From Victivallales bacterium (GTDB taxonomy: Bacteria; Verrucomicrobiota; Lentisphaeria; Oligosphaerales; Lenti-02): a DNA stretch of 7,348 nucleotides. A program made the translations under genes and the position numbers. Numbering within the stretch: position 1 is the stretch's first letter; each line of letters opens with the position of its first letter. Positions 1 to 6,286 of the stretch are shown one piece after another. The notes under the pieces are model-generated. The model made no database searches, was not told the origin of the DNA, and worked only from the letters and a program-made list of their open reading frames with translations. The stretch is taken from contig JABGQJ010000384.1 in assembly GCA_018648945.1 (NCBI GenBank), positions 1 through 7,348 on the forward strand. The letters are read 5' to 3'.

Positions 1-85
1 CCGGCTCCTGTTCCGGTGTCTCATACAGGCCCAGGTCCGGATTCCCTGCCACCTGCCACCATTCACTGCTGATCCGAGGCTGCAT
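1..85 (-). CDS. Glycosidase-like protein (GH43-like), N-terminal part only
   Basis: A gene starts at ATG 85..83 on the minus strand and stays open to the window edge, giving 28 codons. The start is supported by AGGAG at 98..94, eight bases upstream, and by its place 28 bases after the stop of the large hydrolase-like gene, which suggests the same operon. The peptide begins MQPRISSEWWQVAGNPDLG and continues LYETPEQEP. From memory, the pattern WWxVAGNPDLG followed by a P-x-Q-x-P segment resembles the N-terminus of uncharacterised GH43-like beta-propeller glycosidases found in Planctomycetota and Lentisphaerota. There is no signal peptide in the visible part, so it may act in the cytoplasm. The catalytic region lies outside the window. 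The existence of the gene is fairly sure; the family call is tentative. Confidence 0.6.
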   Translation of the reverse strand, partial: MQPRISSEWWQVAGNPDLGLYETPEQEP

Positions 86-93
86 GGGACATT

Positions 94-98
94 CTCCT
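94..98 (-). promoter_or_regulatory. Ribosome binding site of the truncated downstream gene
   Basis: The minus strand reads AGGAG at 98..94 with an eight-base spacer to ATG at 85. It decides between this start and an ATG at 92..90 that runs into a stop after nine codons. It is the main evidence that a real gene begins here. Confidence 0.7.
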
Positions 99-113
99 GT
101 TCGTGGATTTCCC

Positions 114-3100
114 CTACCGCACCACCATAAGGCAGCCAACCCCGCGCGGCGGTAGGTCCACTGGCAGGCGGCTGAGCAGACCATCTGCCAGCGGGGTGAC
201 TTCTGCATCCCGCCACAGATCCCGGACCCGGAGCACGTGTTGGCGGCGCGGGCCCTTGATCGTACCCCGGAAGGTCCGATGCCGGGTGTTGTAGAGCGTG
301 TAGACCGTCTTGTTCCCCTTGCGGAAGGCGTTGGCGAACACCCCTGGCACCCCGGTGTCGATCAGCGGCTCCACGAGAGGCGACGAGAAGGCGTCGCGGT
401 GTTCGCGCAGGATTCCGTGGCATCTGCGGATGGCGGCCAGTGTCTCCGGGCGGAACCAAGTGGCGGCTGGTCCCTCCAACCAGATCCCCTCGCCATTGAA
501 GAAGGTCCACTTCACGCCTTCCGCCCACCCCCCGGTTGGCCGGTCGCAGACCAGGATCTCGAAGGTCTTGAAGCCAGGATAGAGGAAGCGGGGCACGTGG
601 ACGGGCACCAGGGGGCGCGTCTGCCGACAGCTCTTCATGTGGTAGGAGAAGGCACCGTCCTGGGTGCCGCTATTCACGTCGCAAGGCACTTCCTCGCTAT
701 AGAGGGCCACGTCGGGTTTCACGCTCGAGATGCTCTGGCGGACCAGTTGCGCGAAGCCGTACTCGCTTTCCACGGTGTAGCCCGGCACGGGGTGCCCATG
801 GGTGCTGCTCCAGCAGTCCTTGGCGGAGTTGGCGAAGCCGAACTGGTCCATATACATCCCATCCACGCCCAGCTCCTGGACCCGCGTGGTATACGTGGAG
901 GCCTGGACTTGGCGCCATTCGGGGACGGCGGCGCAGATCATCATTTCGGTGCTGCCCGGCCAGTACATCCGTTCGCCGTTGCGCTGGACGATTTGCCAAT
1001 CGGCCCCGTGCGCCGCCCCGAGTTTGCCCTTCTCCTGAAGCAGATAGCCCTCGATGTAGAGGCCGGCTCGCACGCCCTGTTTCTGCACGCCGGCGATGGC
1101 CTTCCTGAAGGCAGGTACGCCGCCTTTCAGCGTTCCGTCGAAGGGCGAGTGGTCTCCGGTGCGACCGTAGACGCGACCCACGCCGGGGACATTCCCCCAG
1201 TCGAAGATATGCAGGTACTCGATGCCGCCAAACTGCTTCTGGCCTTCCGCGACCGCCTCGTCCAGGCGGTAGCGCCCGGTTTCCTGGTCGTAGAGTGGGT
1301 CGTGCGCATGCAGGAACCGTTGTCGGAAGTTGAACACTTCCAGGAACCACGGCTGCCGAGGGGAGGGGAGGTGGTACCGGCTTGCCAGCCATTTGCGGTA
1401 GAGCGACATGCCACGTCGCCAATGCCCTTCGGAGAATCCAAGGCAAGTCGCCGGCATCCGCAGGGACTTCCCCGGCGGCGTCGGGATATCGGCAAGGTAG
1501 TGGACGCCGAAGCTCACCCCGTCCCGGTTCTTGCCCAAGGCGTAGTCGCGCATCTCCCGCTCCGCTTCCGTGCGCAGGTACAGCCCGGAGTTGGCGACGG
1601 GGTTGAAGGCGGCCATGAACTGCACCGGGAAACGCCCCCCGAAACGGTCGCGCCGGTAGGTTTCCCGGTTGTGCAGGCAGGCCCCGACTCGGGGGTACAG
1701 GTAGTAGGTATTCCTGGCCTCCTGGCCAAGCTTGAATGGCCCGACAAAGGGGCCCTCGATCGCCAATCGGTGTTCCTGGTCCCCGTCGTTGACTAGCGCC
1801 ACGTTCCGGAATCCCAGTTCGCTGAGTTGCGTCGGCACCATTTCCATGACCAGGGTCAGGGGCGTTGGCTCCGTGCAGGAGTAGCGGAGCTGCGTGCGGG
1901 CACCGCCTTGCCCTCTGACGGTGCGCGCCTCCTCCAGCCTGAAGTTCTCGGGGGGCACCGGTTCGCCATCCACCCGGACCTTGAACAGGGGTTGGGGCTG
2001 CGCCTCGGTCAGTAGGTCGTCTTCGGCTACCTCGTTGCGCATGCTCACCAGTCGAGGAAGCGGTGCCAGAGCCAGCACTGCGGTTCCCAGCGGGAGGTGC
2101 ACCGTGGCCATGTTTTCCTGCAGTTGCACGGCGGGCACCAATTGCCGCCGTTGCAGGGGGCGTTGCAGGAACACGGGAAGCGAGTCGTCCGGATTGGGGA
2201 CCTTTTCTGGTCCCGTGCAGGCGGTCACCGCCGCCACGGTCAGGCCCAAGCCCGGGCTGTTGTCCACCAAGGTGATTCGGGATAGATCCTTGCTTGGGTC
2301 GGCGAAGAAGCACAGCACCTGGGCTCCGTCGCGCAGCACGAAGTCGCTGTGGGTGACATTCAGCGGCACGCATTCCTCGCTGCTGCCATCTGCGTAGTCC
2401 AGCCGCGCGCGGAACCGGTCGATCTCCCGGATTTCGGTCAGATTTCCATTGCGCGCGTAGACCTCCTCCTCGGCGCCACGCAGCATGACCAGGGACAGGG
2501 CAAAGACCTGGGAACATGCCTTGCCCACCGCGAATTCCGTCTCCGCCCGTTCGCGCACGCCGGTCACTGGCACCGGTGCCGATGTCTCGGGCAGCTCGAA
2601 AGGAATGCCATGCCACGCCCGGCGGCCGGTCGGCCAATCGGTTACTCGTGCGGCAGCCAAGGCCTCCGCCAGCTTCGCCCGCCCGGTCGCGGGCAGAGGG
2701 ATCGGCTCCAGCCCTTTCTGCCGGGCTGCGGGTGCGTCGGCAAACCAAGCGCTGGCCTTCTCGGGGGCGCGTTGCGACACGAGGCCGATTTCCCGTATCT
2801 CAAGACTTGCGCCAGGCGCCAGCGCCACGACTTGTGCCGCCACTCCCTTGATGCGGGGGAAGTCCTTGCTCACCATCGCCAGATCGGCACAGACCACATG
2901 CCACATGCCGTCCATCTTCAGGTCGGTTGGCAGCAGAACCTTCGCATAGTCGCGCCCGTCCGCTGTCGCCTTGCCCAGCACTGCGAGCGTATAGTCGCCG
3001 CCGCTCGCGACGCCTTTTGCTCGGTAGCGGAACGAGAGGAAGCGATGTCCGGTCAGCACGGTCTCTTCAGGCAGGAACCAGCTCCATTTCATCCCCCTGC

Positions 3101-3788
3101 CGGCCTCGGAGACGGCCAGTCGCACCGTGCCTTCCGTCACCTGGTTTGTCGGCTTCCCGTCGGGAATGCCGAGCCAGGATGGTCGCGCCACCCAATCCCC
3201 GGTCTGCGAGTCGGCCACCGGCAGGAGTGCATCGGGTGCGGCGGCGACCGCCGCCTCGCCCGCGCCATCCGGCACATCCACCACCTGGCGCAGAGCCCGG
3301 ATCCAGACATCGGCGGGGCTATCGTCCCTCGCCTGCACTTGAATCGCGACCGTTGAGAAGGATGCTGATTCGGCCACTTTCCGCAAGTCGGCGACCAGCG
3401 TGTGCCATTCGCCGTCCGCCACCAGTGCGTTGAGCCGCACGGCCCGGGTCTCGCACTTGCCGCCATCCTCGATGTAGACGAAGTAGTCCGTGGAGGTGGT
3501 CCGAAGGCCCTTTGCCCGGTACTCCAACAAGAGATAGGGCGCGTCCGCGATCGCCGCATCGGCCCCCGCCAGCGACCACTTCATGCCCTTGCCTGCCGCA
3601 GGCACGTGGAACCGCAAGGCATCGCCATCCCGGGCCACCCGCGCGCCCGGGTCGGCGTTGCCGACCCAGCCCGGCTGGGCGGCCCAGAGCGTGGGAGTCG
3701 CCAGGGGCGCGCGCCATCCCCAATCGAACAGCCCAGGGTCGGCCAACACCGGCCAAGCAAGAACCAGAAGCAGTACCGGTACTCTCAT
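114..3788 (-). CDS. Large secreted glycoside-hydrolase-like protein (DUF6259-type)
   Basis: The gene encodes 1224 residues. I chose ATG 3788..3786 because GGGAG lies ten bases upstream and the product then begins with a clean signal peptide (MRVPVLLLVLAWPVLA, cut before DPG). A GTG at 3797 is too close to that GGGAG. Regions: two similar beta-sandwich, carbohydrate-binding-like domains (about 27-168 and 197-338); a third beta-rich domain (about 385-525) with W/F and acidic clusters; a beta-supersandwich-like region (about 555-800); a TIM-barrel-like region (about 815-1110); and a C-terminal beta domain ending at 1224. The barrel contains EYLHIFDWGNVPG, GVRAGLYIEGYLL, GVDGMYMDQFG and ALYSEEVP. 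By analogy with retaining glycosidases, Asp981 (or Asp976) and Glu1032/Glu1033 are candidate catalytic residues; this is inference. The layout resembles the DUF6259 group of putative glycosidases, whose substrates are mostly unknown. It probably acts in the periplasm or outside the cell. It follows the carrier protein gene by 61 bases. Confidence 0.8.
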   Translation of the reverse strand: MRVPVLLLVLAWPVLADPGLFDWGWRAPLATPTLWAAQPGWVGNADPGARVARDGDALRFHVPAAGKGMKWSLAGADAAIADAPYLLLEYRAKGLRTTSTDYFVYIEDGGKCETRAVRLNALVADGEWHTLVADLRKVAESASFSTVAIQVQARDDSPADVWIRALRQVVDVPDGAGEAAVAAAPDALLPVADSQTGDWVARPSWLGIPDGKPTNQVTEGTVRLAVSEAGRGMKWSWFLPEETVLTGHRFLSFRYRAKGVASGGDYTLAVLGKATADGRDYAKVLLPTDLKMDGMWHVVCADLAMVSKDFPRIKGVAAQVVALAPGASLEIREIGLVSQRAPEKASAWFADAPAARQKGLEPIPLPATGRAKLAEALAAARVTDWPTGRRAWHGIPFELPETSAPVPVTGVRERAETEFAVGKACSQVFALSLVMLRGAEEEVYARNGNLTEIREIDRFRARLDYADGSSEECVPLNVTHSDFVLRDGAQVLCFFADPSKDLSRITLVDNSPGLGLTVAAVTACTGPEKVPNPDDSLPVFLQRPLQRRQLVPAVQLQENMATVHLPLGTAVLALAPLPRLVSMRNEVAEDDLLTEAQPQPLFKVRVDGEPVPPENFRLEEARTVRGQGGARTQLRYSCTEPTPLTLVMEMVPTQLSELGFRNVALVNDGDQEHRLAIEGPFVGPFKLGQEARNTYYLYPRVGACLHNRETYRRDRFGGRFPVQFMAAFNPVANSGLYLRTEAEREMRDYALGKNRDGVSFGVHYLADIPTPPGKSLRMPATCLGFSEGHWRRGMSLYRKWLASRYHLPSPRQPWFLEVFNFRQRFLHAHDPLYDQETGRYRLDEAVAEGQKQFGGIEYLHIFDWGNVPGVGRVYGRTGDHSPFDGTLKGGVPAFRKAIAGVQKQGVRAGLYIEGYLLQEKGKLGAAHGADWQIVQRNGERMYWPGSTEMMICAAVPEWRQVQASTYTTRVQELGVDGMYMDQFGFANSAKDCWSSTHGHPVPGYTVESEYGFAQLVRQSISSVKPDVALYSEEVPCDVNSGTQDGAFSYHMKSCRQTRPLVPVHVPRFLYPGFKTFEILVCDRPTGGWAEGVKWTFFNGEGIWLEGPAATWFRPETLAAIRRCHGILREHRDAFSSPLVEPLIDTGVPGVFANAFRKGNKTVYTLYNTRHRTFRGTIKGPRRQHVLRVRDLWRDAEVTPLADGLLSRLPVDLPPRGVGCLMVVR
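2778..3710 (-). other. Tandem duplicated carbohydrate-binding-like domain within the hydrolase-like gene
   Basis: Two protein segments (residues about 27-168 and 197-338 of the 1224-residue product) share ordered landmarks. GKGMKWS (66) matches GRGMKWSW (230), EYRAKG matches RYRAKG (around 90 and 255), and DGEWHTLVADL (125) matches DGMWHVVCADL (293). Each then has a V-A-x-Q-V strand and an I-R strand near its end. The period is about 164-168 residues. Identity between copies is clear at these landmarks and weak between them, so the duplication is old. The fold looks like a galactose-binding-type beta-sandwich used for glycan binding, which is inference. Confidence 0.7.
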
Positions 3789-3798
3789 CGTCGCCACA

Positions 3799-3803
3799 CT
3801 CCC
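3799..3803 (-). promoter_or_regulatory. Ribosome binding site of the hydrolase-like gene
   Basis: GGGAG at 3803..3799 sits ten bases before ATG 3788 and only one base before the alternative GTG 3797. It therefore favours the ATG, which also gives the better signal peptide. The 61-base gap 3789-3849 holds this site and no T-run hairpin that would act as a terminator. Confidence 0.6.
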
Positions 3804-3849
3804 ATCCAGTCAAGTCCCGAGCGTACCGCGCAACCTGGTCCTGGCCCTG

Positions 3850-4092
3850 CTACGCCTGCTTGGCACGGATCAGATCGCCCATGGCCTTGACCGATTTCAG
3901 AGTCTCGGTCGTGATATCCGTCTGTTCGAACTGGATCTCGAACATCTCCTCCATGGCCACGATCAGTTCCAGCAAGAGGAACGAATCCACTCCGTACTCG
4001 GCCAGTTCGGTCTCGTCCTCGATCTCCGAGGGGTCGAGGTCCAGGAACAGGCGTTCGACGATCAGTTCTTTGAGTTTGTCTTCAGTCGACAT
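3850..4092 (-). CDS. Free-standing acyl carrier protein
   Basis: This is an acidic 80-residue protein with the helical pattern of acyl or peptidyl carrier proteins. The attachment motif is GVDSF at 34-38, with Ser37 as the expected 4'-phosphopantetheine site. It is followed by a helix II-like LLLELIVAMEEMF and a C-terminal helix ending IRAKQA. The residue after the serine is Phe; Leu is more common there. Its length matches stand-alone carriers. The start MSTEDKLKELI is chosen because AAAGG lies nine bases upstream; an in-frame ATG at 4128 would overlap the previous gene by 47 bases and has no better site. With the chosen start the overlap with the stress protein gene is 11 bases, which suggests coupled translation. 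Such proteins carry acyl or aminoacyl thioesters in the cytoplasm. No synthase, AMP-ligase, acyltransferase or phosphopantetheinyl transferase is in the window, so its partner is unknown. The family call is strong; the role is not known. Confidence 0.9.
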   Translation of the reverse strand: MSTEDKLKELIVERLFLDLDPSEIEDETELAEYGVDSFLLLELIVAMEEMFEIQFEQTDITTETLKSVKAMGDLIRAKQA

Positions 4093-4591
4093 CGGGCAGT
4101 ACCTTTCGAGCAGCAAGTCGCTTCTCATAGTCGAGTGGAATGACCAGCACGGGACAGGGCGCCTTGCGCGCTACCCGCTCCGTGACATTTCCGAAAAGAA
4201 CGGTGCCGAAGGAAGAGTGTCCCTGCCGTCCGATGACGATCAGGTCGACTTCTTCTTCTTCAGCGAATTCCAGGATCTTGATATAGTCGCGCCCCACCCG
4301 GAATTCAACCCGGAAGTCAATGTCCTTGGGCACCCTCGGGGTGTAGCATTCGGCGATTTTGCGGTCGATATCCGCCTTGGCCTTCTCGTCCACGTTGTCC
4401 AATTCGTAGATGTAGGTCTTCCAGAACTGCGCTTCCGGCTCGGGCACCACGTGCAGGAGAATCAGGCTGCTTCCCGGTCGGCGACAGGTCGAATCCAGCG
4501 CGAAATCGAAGGCAAAATCCGCATTCGGCGAGAAGTCCGTGCAGAACAGAATGCGCCGGTACGGGCTGTCGCCAACGTTGTCCATTGCCAT
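4082..4591 (-). CDS. Universal stress protein (UspA family)
   Basis: This is a single-domain 169-residue Usp protein, slightly longer than the usual 140-160. The first strand RRILFCTDFS carries Asp19, the usual adenine-side acidic residue. The second strand is SSLILLHVVPEPE. The core strand DLIVIGRQGHSSFG leads into the nucleotide loop G-RQ-G-x9-G-N (Gly121, Gly124, Gly134, Asn135), then a helix and PCPVLVIP. ATP-binding members usually have G-x2-G-x9-G-S/T, so Asn135 is a departure at a phosphate-contacting position and nucleotide binding is uncertain. The start ATG 4591 has AGGAG eight bases upstream; a second ATG at 4585 is in frame. The gene begins 24 bases after dctM and overlaps the carrier protein gene. 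Usp proteins next to TRAP permeases are known, and TeaD in Halomonas influences ectoine uptake by TeaABC. A regulatory role on this transporter is a reasonable inference. Confidence 0.92.
   Translation of the reverse strand: MAMDNVGDSPYRRILFCTDFSPNADFAFDFALDSTCRRPGSSLILLHVVPEPEAQFWKTYIYELDNVDEKAKADIDRKIAECYTPRVPKDIDFRVEFRVGRDYIKILEFAEEEEVDLIVIGRQGHSSFGTVLFGNVTERVARKAPCPVLVIPLDYEKRLAARKVLPDVD
4102..4106 (-). promoter_or_regulatory. Ribosome binding site of the acyl carrier protein gene
   Basis: AAAGG at 4106..4102 lies nine bases before ATG 4092, inside the 3' end of the stress protein gene. It supports the MSTEDK start over the longer in-frame alternative. Confidence 0.6.
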
Positions 4592-4599
4592 TCCTTGCG

Positions 4600-4604
4600 C
4601 TCCT
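4600..4604 (-). promoter_or_regulatory. Ribosome binding site of the universal stress protein gene
   Basis: AGGAG at 4604..4600 is eight bases before ATG 4591, within the short gap after the dctM stop (TAG 4618..4616). There is no room for a terminator, so the stress gene is very likely on the dctM transcript. Confidence 0.65.
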
Positions 4605-4615
4605 GTCTCAGGGAT

Positions 4616-6286
4616 CTAGAAGAGGTGGCTGAGGTCGTATCCCTGCGTGGCGGCAGCCCAGACCAAGGCCACCCAAGTCAGCGCCGCCACGCCCCACGCC
4701 GCTGCTGCCCGCCGCCACGAGGCCCGGCAGACGAGCTTGGTCAACACGATTCCCGTCAACAGACTGAATAGACCGGCTGCAATCCAGGTCGTCAACCCCC
4801 GGTCCGGCACGTGCGCGAATATGCCTTGGACCAGGGCCAGCCTGGTCAGCACCACCATGGTGGCCCGGCCACAGTCTGCGCCGGCGATGCCGAACGCGCG
4901 CCCGCCGAGGAGCAACGCCCCCGCCTGCACCAGGGCCAGTCCCCCCACGGCAGCAAGCGCCGCCATGCCTGCCGGGCCGCGGGTTGGCAGGTAGAGGCAG
5001 ACCTCGGGAAACAGGATGAGCAGGACCGAACCGACTACCAACGCGCCTAGGAACGGCAGCGCGCCCTTGAACACCGTCTGCAGGGGGATGTCGCGCGCGA
5101 TGCCGCTCACCACGTAGACATTCACGCCCACCGGCGGCGAAATCACCCCCATCTGGGTCACCACCACGATGATCACGCCGAACCAGATCGGGTCGTAGCC
5201 CAGCTTCACGACCACGGGGTAGAACACGGGTACCGTTAGCAGGATGAGCGCCAGGGCATCCACGAAGCACCCGGCGAAGAGGTAGAAGAAGATGATTCCC
5301 CCCATCACCATGGCACTGGGCAGGGGCAGGCTGGCCAGCGCATCCGCCAGCTTGATCGGTAGGCTGGTTGCGGTCAGGAACCGCCCGAAGATCATGGCTC
5401 CGGCCACGATCATCATCACCATGCAGGAGGTACGGGCTGTTTCCAGCAAGGAGCGCTGGAAGGCCCGCAGGCTGAGCTGTCGCCGTGCCACTGCCAGCGC
5501 AATGCTCCCCGCCGCTCCCACCGCAGCCGCCTCCACGGGGGTGAACAGCCCGCCAAACATGCCGCCGATGACCAATGTGAACAGAGCCATCGTCTCGCCC
5601 ACGCCGGCCAAGGCCGTCAGCCTTTCGCGCCAACTGAAGGGCGGCGAGGCCGGGCCCTGCTCCGGGTGGCGAACGCAGTTCATATAGATGGTCAGACAGA
5701 ACAGAACCGCCAGCAGCAGGCCCGGCAGGATGCCAGCGATGAAGAGCTTGCCCGGAGACTGTTCGGTCATGATGCCATAGACGATGAAGACCACGCTTGG
5801 CGGGATCATCATGCCCAGGCTACCGCCCGCCGCGACTGCTCCGCTGGCCAGTTCCATGCTGTAGTTCCGCCGTCGCATCTCGGGCAACGCCACTGCGGCC
5901 ATGGTCGCTGCCGTGGCCGGACCGGAACCGCAGATTGCTCCGAAGCCTGTGCACGCACCCACTGTCGCCATGGCCAACCCGCCGGGCAGCGCCCCGAGCC
6001 AGCGGTACGCCGCTTCGAACAGGCGCCCGCTGATGCCCGAATGGAAGGCCACCTGCCCCATCAGGATGAACAGCGGAATCACCGTCAGGCTGCCGTTCCC
6101 GAAGTTCGTGCCCAACTCGCTGCCCAGCGTGAACATCGCCGCAGGAAGACCACTCAGCGACCAGATCCCCACTGCGCCCACCAGGGCCATGGCGAAGGCC
6201 ACCGGCATACTGGCGACCAGCAGCAGCAAGAGGGCCACACAGCCCAGAACCCCGTGTAGAATCTGCAGTGCTTCCGGGTCCATCAT
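4616..6286 (-). CDS. dctM: TRAP transporter large permease (DctM) with C-terminal membrane extension
   Basis: This is the inner-membrane subunit that moves substrate by ion-coupled transport in tripartite ATP-independent periplasmic systems. Family landmarks appear in order: GNGSLTVIPLFILMGQVAF (63-81), GFGAICGSGPATAATMAAVA (114-133) followed by LPEMRRRNYS, GGSLGMMIPPSVVFIVYGI (154-172), GKLFIAGILPGLLL (179-192), FTPVEAAAVGA (248-258) and TQMGVISPPVGVNVYVVSG (377-395). The core ends near 435 (FPEVCLYLP), where most family members stop at about 425-440. The product runs to 556, adding about 120 residues with three probable helices (about 442-462, 498-518, 528-547). The start is ATG 6286, overlapping the dctQ stop as ATGA, which suggests coupled translation; a second ATG follows directly. 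Substrate cannot be read from the permease; the family takes mainly carboxylates and other acidic compounds such as sialic acid, uronates and ectoine. No DctP is in the window. Confidence 0.93.
   Translation of the reverse strand: MMDPEALQILHGVLGCVALLLLLVASMPVAFAMALVGAVGIWSLSGLPAAMFTLGSELGTNFGNGSLTVIPLFILMGQVAFHSGISGRLFEAAYRWLGALPGGLAMATVGACTGFGAICGSGPATAATMAAVALPEMRRRNYSMELASGAVAAGGSLGMMIPPSVVFIVYGIMTEQSPGKLFIAGILPGLLLAVLFCLTIYMNCVRHPEQGPASPPFSWRERLTALAGVGETMALFTLVIGGMFGGLFTPVEAAAVGAAGSIALAVARRQLSLRAFQRSLLETARTSCMVMMIVAGAMIFGRFLTATSLPIKLADALASLPLPSAMVMGGIIFFYLFAGCFVDALALILLTVPVFYPVVVKLGYDPIWFGVIIVVVTQMGVISPPVGVNVYVVSGIARDIPLQTVFKGALPFLGALVVGSVLLILFPEVCLYLPTRGPAGMAALAAVGGLALVQAGALLLGGRAFGIAGADCGRATMVVLTRLALVQGIFAHVPDRGLTTWIAAGLFSLLTGIVLTKLVCRASWRRAAAAWGVAALTWVALVWAAATQGYDLSHLF

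Noticed and set aside
237..1796. Plus-strand open frame of 519 codons opposite the hydrolase-like gene
   Set aside because: It is antisense to the barrel region, which has recognisable motifs. Its product has no coherent domain pattern, and long antisense frames are common in GC-rich genes.
697..2748. Minus-strand open frame of 683 codons in another frame of the hydrolase-like gene
   Set aside because: The product is Arg/Gly/Pro/Ala-rich with no domains, while the overlapping frame has a signal peptide, repeats and a barrel. It is a frame shadow.
3789..3849. Separate promoter or terminator between the carrier protein and hydrolase-like genes
   Set aside because: The 61-base gap shows only the ribosome binding site; no hairpin with T-run and no convincing -35/-10 pair.
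3512..4771. Plus-strand open frame of 419 codons across the carrier and stress protein genes
   Set aside because: It runs antisense to two well-supported genes and shows no protein family features.
4608..5633. Minus-strand open frame of 341 codons inside dctM
   Set aside because: Gly/Arg-rich shadow of the dctM frame, which carries the TRAP motifs and membrane helices.
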